Assembly (NCBI GenBank): GCA_023416995.1
Contig: JAEZGI010000022.1
Location: 1 to 20,723, forward strand
From: Bacteroidota bacterium
Lineage (GTDB): Bacteria; Bacteroidota; Bacteroidia; Chitinophagales; Chitinophagaceae
DNA length: 20,723 bases
Direction of reading: 5' to 3'
A program made the translations under genes and the position numbers. Within the stretch, counting starts at the first letter, position 1. Each line of letters starts with the position of its first letter. Of the stretch, positions 14,788 to 20,723 are shown piece after piece. Below the pieces are notes generated by a model. That model worked only from the letters and a program-made list of their open reading frames with translations, searched no databases and had not been told where the DNA came from.

Positions 14788-15243
14788 TTAAGGCATGATG
14801 ATGCGGGAAGGTGCTGCCCCGATTTCTACCAGTTCAAGATCAAAGATCAGGTCCTCTCCTGCCAGCGGATGATTTGCATCCAGCACAACAGATTCAGCAC
14901 CGATTTCTGTGATCACAACCGGAATAACCTGGCCACTGCCGTTGGTCATGTTCAATTGCATACCAACTTCCGGTTTCATATCTTCCGGGAAGTTTGCAAT
15001 CGGAAATTCAACAACCATACTGTCGTCTTTCGGACCGTATGCATCGTTTACGGGTATATTGATTGTTTTCTTTTCACCTACTGTCATTCCGGTAACACCA
15101 TCGTCAAATCCTTTGATTACATTTCCGGAACCAACTTCGAATTCCAGGGGTTCACGACCTTCTGAACTGTCAAAGGTTGTTCCGTCGGTGAGGCGACCAT
15201 GATAATGTACTTTCACCTTATCACCTTGTTTTACTTGTTGCAT
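14788..15243 (-). CDS. FKBP-type peptidyl-prolyl isomerase, SlyD-like
   Basis: 151-residue cytoplasmic FKBP with the SlyD layout. The N-terminal FKBP strands are VKVHYHGRLTDGTTFDSS (10-27), followed by GNVIKGFDDGVTGMTVGEKK (40-59), an inserted-flap domain (about 70-120), and the closing LDANHPLAGEDLIFDLELVE (121-140). It accelerates cis-trans isomerisation of prolyl bonds and may act as a chaperone. The metal-binding His/Cys-rich tail of E. coli SlyD is missing, ending instead in a short non-polar tail. The start at 15243 (MQQVKQGD) fits the family; an upstream in-frame ATG/TTG extension is rejected. A strong terminator follows the gene. Confidence 0.92.
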   Translation of the reverse strand: MQQVKQGDKVKVHYHGRLTDGTTFDSSEGREPLEFEVGSGNVIKGFDDGVTGMTVGEKKTINIPVNDAYGPKDDSMVVEFPIANFPEDMKPEVGMQLNMTNGSGQVIPVVITEIGAESVVLDANHPLAGEDLIFDLELVEIGAAPSRIIMP

Positions 15244-15476
15244 GTTATAAATTTTGCTGTTAATTAGATCAGACATCAAAGAATGAGCCGACTTATACCG
15301 GCAAAGTAAAAGGAATAATTGCCTGCTGCCAATTAATTATTTGCCATAATTCAGCCTCCTGTAATCCATTGATTTAAGTAAAGCTCCAATCCAAACAGGA
15401 AAGCTTTTCCACAGATTTTTGGCGCTATTGGGCGTAACTTCGCCACCAGTTATAAATTTTTAACATTTGTTCTGTT
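15244..15476. other. 233-base divergent intergenic region between the FKBP gene and fmt
   Basis: Holds the promoters of two divergent genes. On the plus strand AACATTTG (15462-15469), one base off TAnnTTTG, ends seven bases before the fmt ATG. Read on the minus strand, TTACTTTG lies near 15305, about 60 bases upstream of the FKBP start. A short palindromic GGAAAGCTTTTCC sits near 15398-15410. No open reading frame or RNA gene is apparent. Confidence 0.4.
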
Positions 15477-16397
15477 ATGCGAATAGTTTTTATGGGCACC
15501 CCTGAGTTTGCAGTTGCTTCGCTTCGTGCTATACTTGCAGCTTCCTTCGATGTGGCAGGTGTAGTTACAGCGCCTGATAAACCGGCCGGACGTGGCTTAA
15601 AGCTATCAGAAAGTGCCGTTAAGACCTTTGCCAAAACACATGGACTTAATATACTTCAACCCGAGAAATTAAAGAACCCTGAGTTTATCTCCGCGCTGCA
15701 AGCGCTGAAAGCAGATGTACAGGTTGTGGTTGCATTTCGTATGTTGCCCGAAGTGGTGTGGAACATGCCCCCGGAAGGCACCATCAATCTGCATGGTTCA
15801 TTATTGCCCAATTATCGTGGCGCTGCACCCATCAACTGGGCCGTCATCAACGGAGAAAAAGAAACCGGGGTCACTACATTTCGTCTTAAACACGAAATTG
15901 ACACAGGCAATATATTGTTGCAGAAATCATTTCCCATCGCACCTGATGAAACAGCAGGTGAAGTGCACGATCGTATGAAGCTTATTGGCGCGGATCTGCT
16001 TGTAGAAACGCTCAAGGGAATAGAAGCCGGCACACTAAAGGGTGTTCCTCAGCAATATTCAGAAGATATACCTCACGCACCCAAAATATTTACCGAAACC
16101 TGTCGTATAAACTGGCTGGAACCCATCGAACGTGTTTATAACCTCGTACGTGGCTTATCTCCTTACCCCGGAGCATTTACATCTTTCGAGGGCAAAACCT
16201 TAAAAATTACGCGTGCCGAAAAGTCTCCGGAAACATTTGGTCCTGAACCAGGCGCATTCCGAAGCGATGGAAAAAATTATCTGCAGTTCTCCGCAATTGA
16301 TGGATCGTTGAACATAACAGAACTACAGCTCGAAGGAAAAAAGAAAATGTCCGTAGTGGATTTTCTTCGCGGCTATCGTTTTACGACGAAGCATTAA
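15477..16397 (+). CDS. fmt: Methionyl-tRNA formyltransferase
   Basis: 306-residue enzyme that formylates Met-tRNA(fMet) with 10-formyl-THF for translation initiation. The N-terminal transferase domain carries the start MRIVFMGTPEFA, TAPDKPAGRG (31-40), and the catalytic triad region with N104, H106 and D142, including SLLPNYRGAAPINWA (108-122). The C-terminal tRNA-binding domain (about 205-306) is present with NLVRGLSPYPGAFT. The length matches the family. The TAA overlaps the LysM stop codon on the other strand in a TTAA palindrome. The common partner def (peptide deformylase) is not adjacent. Confidence 0.96.
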   Translation: MRIVFMGTPEFAVASLRAILAASFDVAGVVTAPDKPAGRGLKLSESAVKTFAKTHGLNILQPEKLKNPEFISALQALKADVQVVVAFRMLPEVVWNMPPEGTINLHGSLLPNYRGAAPINWAVINGEKETGVTTFRLKHEIDTGNILLQKSFPIAPDETAGEVHDRMKLIGADLLVETLKGIEAGTLKGVPQQYSEDIPHAPKIFTETCRINWLEPIERVYNLVRGLSPYPGAFTSFEGKTLKITRAEKSPETFGPEPGAFRSDGKNYLQFSAIDGSLNITELQLEGKKKMSVVDFLRGYRFTTKH

Positions 16398-17398
16398 AAC
16401 TTCACGTCCACATAAAACTTACTGATAGAAACGCCAAGTTCTGAAGCAGCAGCATCACTCAATCGCAAAGTGAGACCAGCGCTTTCACGCATCTCAGGCA
16501 GTTGACCAAGCACCTTTGCGTATATAGATTTGTTTGTAGAAGAAAATGTTACTTTAATGATTGTGCCGATCGGTACATTATTCATCAACGCATAATATTT
16601 GCCATCTTCCCACCCACTGGTGCTTTTAAAGGTGGCCGCATTTCCTGTTACAGTTTTGCCTGAGTTATCATACTGTGAGCGAAAAAAACCACCTTTATAA
16701 TCAGCAGGAGCCCCGGTATTTTTAACCTGTTCTACACGGGTTGCAGGTTCTTCCTTTGTAACCACGGGTTCTTCTTTTGTAACAGCCGGAGCCTGGGTTT
16801 TAACAACTGCATCGTCTTTTTTAACAACAGCCTGGTCGTTGTTTGCTACTGTTGTTGTCACGGATTTTTCCTGCGGGATATTTTTTGAATCGGTTGCGTT
16901 GCCTGCAACGGTACCGGTACCATGTGCAGCAATGGCTGACTGACCTTCTTTTACTTTCAGATAACCAACAATCAGTTTCATACCATTATTCAACTGATCA
17001 GACTGTAAAGCGTTCCATTTTTTAAGGTTATCCATTGAAACCTTGTTATGATTCACACTGACGCGATACATCCCTTCTTTCTCCTGTACCAGGTGGTAAA
17101 CAGGTACAAAGGTTTCATCTGTCGCTTTGGTTCCGTTCTGCGAAAAATTACCGGACGTGAGTGGCACACGGATTTGCTGACCGATGCTTAAAGGTTTATC
17201 AAGTGATGTTTTATTATATGGTGCCAGTTCCCTCGGGCTGAGGTTATACAAGCGACCGATGCTATACCAGTTTTCCTTCGCCTCTACGGTATGGAGCAGG
17301 TATAAATCAGGAGAGGTTCCCTGCACTATCAAACTGGTTTGAGCACTCAACCACTGACCCGCTACCAACAACAAAAAAAGCAATTTGATTCTCACCAT
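16394..17398 (-). CDS. LysM peptidoglycan-binding protein with C-terminal barrel domain
   Basis: 334 residues from the ATG at 17398, which gives a clean signal peptide (MVRIKLLFLLLVAGQWLSAQ, cleaved at Ala-Gln). The longer in-frame start lies inside the rsmF-like gene and is rejected. LysM domain 1 is at about 34-80 (YLLHTVEAKENWYSIGRLYN onward) and a second LysM-like segment at 101-146. A low-complexity linker at about 160-230 contains tandem VTKEEP units. The last 100 residues resemble a double-psi beta-barrel of the kind found in RlpA-like proteins (KVLGQLPEM, LRLSDAAASELGV). It is expected in the periplasm or outer membrane, bound to peptidoglycan. It is separated by 41 bases from the upstream methyltransferase. 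Confidence 0.88.
   Translation of the reverse strand: MVRIKLLFLLLVAGQWLSAQTSLIVQGTSPDLYLLHTVEAKENWYSIGRLYNLSPRELAPYNKTSLDKPLSIGQQIRVPLTSGNFSQNGTKATDETFVPVYHLVQEKEGMYRVSVNHNKVSMDNLKKWNALQSDQLNNGMKLIVGYLKVKEGQSAIAAHGTGTVAGNATDSKNIPQEKSVTTTVANNDQAVVKKDDAVVKTQAPAVTKEEPVVTKEEPATRVEQVKNTGAPADYKGGFFRSQYDNSGKTVTGNAATFKSTSGWEDGKYYALMNNVPIGTIIKVTFSSTNKSIYAKVLGQLPEMRESAGLTLRLSDAAASELGVSISKFYVDVKF
16746..16783 (-). repeat. Tandem 21-base repeat in the LysM linker
   Basis: The 17-base unit GGTTCTTCCTTTGTAAC (plus-strand reading) recurs 21 bases later with one change. It encodes the duplicated VTKEEP(V/A) heptad of the LysM protein linker. This type of slippage-prone repeat commonly alters linker length. 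Confidence 0.65.
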
Positions 17399-17439
17399 AT
17401 ATCTGAAATTTCTGAGCACGTGCAAAGATGTGGATTTTT

Positions 17440-18819
17440 TTATTTGATTTCGCTTTTCAATATCCGCCATTCCTTTGGATAATAGTTGTTCACCCTGTTA
17501 CCTAAAGCTTTAACCCAGCCAAGCCGCAGCCCTTCATACAATATCAATCGCCATCCTCTGATTGATGTATCCATTTTAACTTCTTCTCGCCGCAAATATT
17601 GTAATGCATCAGGCAGATTTAACGATATGCCAACAATCTTGCTACTGACGATTTTACTTAGCGCAAGACTATGGTCAGGCACCAACTCTTTACCGGCGAT
17701 CTTACCGACTCCAACACCCGCCTTGCGGATATATAAATGATGCGCGGCTATCATGAGGTCGTCCGACAAAGCAGCGGGAAAGGCAATGATCTGTTCACCT
17801 GTTTTCCAAAGCGAAACAACCAGGTTATCTTCCAGCCACGGCAACACGATTGCCAATTCGTCTTTACCCAGCTTTTGTATGGCCGTTTTTTTAGGCGATT
17901 TTAATTTTTGTGCCCCACCGCTATTCTTCCTGAAACAACTCAGATAAAATCCTTCGCCTTTGACCCTGTTGGGATAAAAGCGATAACCCTGTGCCTGGTG
18001 CACCGGTGAATAAGATGGAACTATGCCCCAGTCGCTATCCAGCAACAATGGCATGTTCTGAAAATCAAACTCACTCAACAGCCAATCGGTAATTTCTTCA
18101 TCTTCTTCATAGGAATATGAACAGGTAGAATATATCAAAATGCCATCCTGCTTCAAAGCAGGATAAATATCTGCAAGAATCCGTTGCTGACGTTGAGAAC
18201 ATAGATGAACATTCTGCGGACTCCATTCATCAATGGCATCCGGATCGCGTCGGAACAAACCTGAACCTGAGCATGGTGCATCCACAACAATCACATCAAA
18301 ATAATTTTCCATTGCAGTAAACGCAGCAGGATCACTATTTGAAACAATCACATTATCGCTTCCCCATTTAGTAAGATTCTCTTCAAGCACATTGGCACGC
18401 GACCGAATCACGTCATTACTTATCAAAAGACTGTCTTCCGAAATTAAGGATTGTATCAGGGTACTTTTACCACCGGGCGCACCACAAAGATCAAGCACCC
18501 GCAACTGGCGGCCCAGATCAACAGTTTGACGCAGCGCCTGTTCCAGAAACATCGACGATGCTTCCTGCACGTAATAGGCGCCTGCATGTAATAAAGGATC
18601 AAACGTGAAAAATGGTCGCTCAGCGAGATATCGTCCTTGTGTTGACCATGGTACACGTGAGTTTCCATTATCTACCGGTTGACGATCAGGCGAAATTTTT
18701 AGTGGATTATAACGTATGCTGGTAACCTGTTCTCCGTTTTTATGAACCGCTTCAAATTGTTTGCGGTCAAAACCCGGTACCTTCTCAAGGCTTTTCAATA
18801 ATTGGTCTGGCAGGGACAT
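17440..18819 (-). CDS. RsmF/RsmB-family rRNA (cytosine-C5) methyltransferase
   Basis: 459-residue SAM-dependent methyltransferase of the NOL1/NOP2/Sun family. The SAM-binding LDLCGAPGGKST (109-120) and the two catalytic-cysteine motifs DAPCSGSGLFRRD (180-192, C183) and STCSYS (231-236, C233) are intact. The C-terminal third (about 280-459) resembles the PUA-like part of RsmF/YebU-type enzymes, ending RLGWVKALGNRVNNYYPKEW. The most likely target is 16S rRNA m5C, but the exact position cannot be told. The start at 18819 is the first ATG; the frame upstream only offers a TTG. A perfect TAAATTTG box is three bases before it. Confidence 0.92.
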   Translation of the reverse strand: MSLPDQLLKSLEKVPGFDRKQFEAVHKNGEQVTSIRYNPLKISPDRQPVDNGNSRVPWSTQGRYLAERPFFTFDPLLHAGAYYVQEASSMFLEQALRQTVDLGRQLRVLDLCGAPGGKSTLIQSLISEDSLLISNDVIRSRANVLEENLTKWGSDNVIVSNSDPAAFTAMENYFDVIVVDAPCSGSGLFRRDPDAIDEWSPQNVHLCSQRQQRILADIYPALKQDGILIYSTCSYSYEEDEEITDWLLSEFDFQNMPLLLDSDWGIVPSYSPVHQAQGYRFYPNRVKGEGFYLSCFRKNSGGAQKLKSPKKTAIQKLGKDELAIVLPWLEDNLVVSLWKTGEQIIAFPAALSDDLMIAAHHLYIRKAGVGVGKIAGKELVPDHSLALSKIVSSKIVGISLNLPDALQYLRREEVKMDTSIRGWRLILYEGLRLGWVKALGNRVNNYYPKEWRILKSEIK

Positions 18820-18938
18820 TTGCAAATTTACGGAACCCGCCTCCAACAACAGCAGATTTTAGCAAACCGTGTGGAGCCCGGCTATTCATCATGAATTGTG
18901 TGATTTTGCCGCATAATATGACTGGTGAAATCTACGAG
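18820..18938. other. 119-base gap between pntB and the rsmF-like gene
   Basis: Contains the rsmF-like promoter described separately. No U-tracted hairpin terminator for pntB was found, and no reading frame is apparent in the remainder. Confidence 0.4.
18823..18830 (-). promoter_or_regulatory. Putative -7 box abutting the rsmF-like gene
   Basis: Reads TAAATTTG on the minus strand, perfect to TAnnTTTG, and only three bases separate it from the ATG. TTGTTG, a -33-like element, starts at 18849, about 16 bases upstream of the box. This is the strongest candidate for a leaderless message in the window. Confidence 0.55.
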
Positions 18939-20444
18939 TTACAAACTTTTAATTTCAGCAATGAGATCCTGCAACACTTTTTTTGCATCACCAAATAACA
19001 TGGATGTTTTTGGTTGGAAGAACAAATCGTTTTCGATGCCCGCGTAGCCTGGCTTCATGCTTCTTTTGTTAACGATGACGAGTTTTGCCAGTTCAACATC
19101 AAGAATCGGCATACCATATATGGGTGATGAAGTATCAGTTTTTGCTGCAGGATTAACCACGTCGTTGGCACCAAGAACAAGTACCACATCGGTTGATGGA
19201 AACTCCTCATTTGCCTGCTCCATCTCCTGTAACTTTTCGTAACTCACATCCGATTCCGCAAGCAATACATTCATATGTCCGGGCATTCTTCCGGCAACAG
19301 GATGAATAGCATAAGTAACGGTGACACCTTTTTCTGTTAGTATCTTTTCCAGGTCATGACATACGTGCTGAGCCTGTGCAACAGCAAGTCCATAACCAGG
19401 AACGATGATTACCTTACCAGCATAACTCATAACTACTGCCGCATCACTTATACTGATCTCTTTATAATTGCCCTGTTGTTTTTGTCCTGCCGCCGCGCCT
19501 TTTGCACCGCCCCCAAATGATCCGATCAGAACATTCAGCAGCGATCGGTTCATCGCTTTGCACATAAGTATGGTTAGCAATGTACCTGCGGCACCAACCA
19601 GGATACCACCTGTAAGCATCACTTTGTTGTCGTATAGAAAACCGCCACATGCCGCCGCTACACCCGTAAACGAATTAAGCAATGAGATCACTACCGGCAT
19701 ATCAGCGCCACCAATAGGCAGCACAAACATAACACCGTACACCAGCGAAAGCACCACTATTGAATAAAACAGGATATACGGCCAGGAAGTGATCTTTAGT
19801 TGAAGATTATTAGCAAACACCGGCGCTGCTTCATAAGCATCATTGATATGTAATAATAATATCAATGTACCTAGTATGATCAAACCAAACACAACAAGAT
19901 TTGCGATATGCTGACCCGGGAAAGTAAAGTCTTTGATCCTGCCATTTAGTTTGCCCCAGGCGATCATACTGCCTGCAAATGAAACCGCACCAATGATAAG
20001 CCCGGCACATATGATCAATAATTTTGAAACGGCTATACCATTTTCAAAAGAAAACTCAACCAATTCACGTCCGGGTGAAAATACCACTGACGCACCTGTA
20101 ACAGGCTGTGCCAGCAGATGATTAAATTCGACTATCGAAATCAGCGCAGCGCAGGCACCACCCATTCCATTGAAAAGGCTGACCATCTCAGGCATAGCTG
20201 TCATCTGCACTTTGCGCGCCGCGCGTGTACCTACCAGGCCACCAATTAACAAGCCGGCAAAGATCCAACCGTAGTTACCCAAACGCCGGCCATTATCTTC
20301 ATACAGGAAAATGGTGCCGATTATTGCAATGGCCATTCCTGCCGCAGCGATCAGGTTGCCCTTACGCGCGCTGGCAGGATTCGATAACATCTTTAAGCCG
20401 ATAATAAACGTAAGTGAAGCAATGATATAAATGAGGGTCAGCAT
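18939..20444 (-). CDS. pntB: NAD(P)+ transhydrogenase subunit beta
   Basis: 501-residue membrane subunit of the proton-pumping transhydrogenase, which couples hydride transfer from NADH to NADP+ with proton flow across the inner membrane. The first 310 residues are transmembrane helices including MPEMVSLFNGMGGACAA (84-100). The soluble NADP(H)-binding domain III (about 330-501) has VPGYGLAVAQAQ (348-359), HPVAGRMPGHMN (381-392), GANDVVNPAA (425-434) and KRSMKPGYAG (460-469), all typical. It is longer than the E. coli protein, with extra length between the membrane helices around 105-225. It follows the pntAB fragment by 24 bases, so they form one operon. Confidence 0.95.
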   Translation of the reverse strand: MLTLIYIIASLTFIIGLKMLSNPASARKGNLIAAAGMAIAIIGTIFLYEDNGRRLGNYGWIFAGLLIGGLVGTRAARKVQMTAMPEMVSLFNGMGGACAALISIVEFNHLLAQPVTGASVVFSPGRELVEFSFENGIAVSKLLIICAGLIIGAVSFAGSMIAWGKLNGRIKDFTFPGQHIANLVVFGLIILGTLILLLHINDAYEAAPVFANNLQLKITSWPYILFYSIVVLSLVYGVMFVLPIGGADMPVVISLLNSFTGVAAACGGFLYDNKVMLTGGILVGAAGTLLTILMCKAMNRSLLNVLIGSFGGGAKGAAAGQKQQGNYKEISISDAAVVMSYAGKVIIVPGYGLAVAQAQHVCHDLEKILTEKGVTVTYAIHPVAGRMPGHMNVLLAESDVSYEKLQEMEQANEEFPSTDVVLVLGANDVVNPAAKTDTSSPIYGMPILDVELAKLVIVNKRSMKPGYAGIENDLFFQPKTSMLFGDAKKVLQDLIAEIKSL

Positions 20445-20468
20445 ATGCGGTGCGGTATAAGTAATATC

Positions 20469-20723
20469 TTATTTCTTTTTCCTGAACATTTCCAACATCC
20501 TGTCCGTCACCACGAATCCGCCAACAACGTTTAACGTTCCCAGGATCACAGCGATAAATCCAAGTATTAAAGCCACCAGGTTATCTGGTTCAGCCTGGCC
20601 CATTACAATGATGGCACCAATAATCACAACGCCATGTATCGCATTGGCACCACTCATCAGGGGTGTATGTAATACACTTGGCACATGACCAATTACCTCG
20701 ATACCAACAAAGATCATCAACGC
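20469..20723 (-). CDS. pntAB: NAD(P)+ transhydrogenase subunit alpha, membrane part (pntAB), partial
   Basis: The reading frame runs off the right-hand edge, so only the C-terminal 84 residues are seen. They contain the HTPLMSGANAIHG segment, diagnostic of the transhydrogenase alpha C-terminal four-helix membrane domain, followed by two more hydrophobic helices and ending in a basic KKK. Split alpha subunits (PntAA soluble, PntAB membrane) are common in Bacteroidota, and the short remaining length fits PntAB. That the gene is separate from PntAA cannot be confirmed because the start is outside the window. Co-transcribed with pntB. Confidence 0.9.
   Translation of the reverse strand, partial: ALMIFVGIEVIGHVPSVLHTPLMSGANAIHGVVIIGAIIVMGQAEPDNLVALILGFIAVILGTLNVVGGFVVTDRMLEMFRKKK

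Noticed and set aside
15405..15413. DnaA-box-like TTTTCCACA upstream of fmt
   Set aside because: A single box without neighbours, an AT-rich unwinding stretch or dnaA/dnaN genes is not evidence of an origin.
19468..19767. 99-codon plus-strand ORF inside pntB
   Set aside because: It is Pro/Ser-rich and opposite the Gly/Ala-rich membrane coding sequence, as expected for a shadow. The pntB frame has full family motifs.
1..20723. Search for mobile elements, CRISPR arrays, tRNA genes and defence islands
   Set aside because: No transposase, integrase, terminal repeats, regularly spaced repeats or cloverleaf-like sequences were seen. The genes are housekeeping or envelope types.

Overview
The window reads as ordinary chromosome from a member of the Bacteroidota, most likely Chitinophagales/Chitinophagaceae. 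I see several Bacteroidota traits. Promoter -7 boxes of the form TAnnTTTG recur, and Shine-Dalgarno sequences are almost absent. There is a carboxypeptidase-regulatory-like secreted protein and a truncated gene of the kind that sits between an ECF sigma factor and a DUF4097-type protein. Transhydrogenase alpha is split, and the YpdA/Bdr reductase carries the GGGPIG form of its FAD motif. I found no tRNA, rRNA, CRISPR array, insertion sequence, integrase or phage gene. No gap between genes exceeds 300 bases.

Layout. Positions 1-1220 (+) hold the C-terminal end of a putative anti-sigma-like coiled-coil protein and a secreted beta-repeat protein, closed by a strong bidirectional terminator. That terminator is shared with a small secreted-peptide gene on the minus strand (1235-1465). 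Positions 1663-5994 (-) form two probable transcription units: mrp plus a PaiB-like flavin-binding protein, then a glycerophosphodiesterase lipoprotein, an atypical SDR and pyrF. Positions 6196-7756 (+) hold a secreted carboxypeptidase-regulatory-like protein and 3-hydroxybutyryl-CoA dehydrogenase. Positions 7799-9485 (-) are ribD and a yigZ-family gene, overlapping by 14 bases. prmC (9533-10375, +) diverges from ribD and converges on exbB-exbD (10399-11518, -). The bacillithiol-disulfide-reductase-like gene (11648-12616, +) meets pepT (12617-13864, -) stop to stop with no gap. A CPBP membrane protease-like gene (13919-14734, +) converges on an FKBP/SlyD-like isomerase (14788-15243, -), with a terminator for the isomerase between them. 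fmt (15477-16397, +) overlaps the end of a LysM protein (16394-17398, -) by four bases. Upstream of the LysM gene on the minus strand are an RsmF-like rRNA methyltransferase (17440-18819), pntB (18939-20444) and the cut-off end of pntAB (20469 to the edge).

Functionally this is mostly housekeeping: pyrimidine and riboflavin synthesis, initiator-tRNA formylation, release-factor and rRNA methylation, Fe-S cluster carriage, redox balance (transhydrogenase, Bdr) and envelope functions (ExbBD, LysM, GDPD). I do not see a convincing new defence or biosynthetic system. The most unusual signal is regulatory. Perfect TAnnTTTG boxes lie only 3-9 bases upstream of five start codons (pyrF, the CDR-like gene, ribD, prmC, rsmF-like). 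This points to leaderless or nearly leaderless mRNAs, including an overlapping divergent pair between ribD and prmC.
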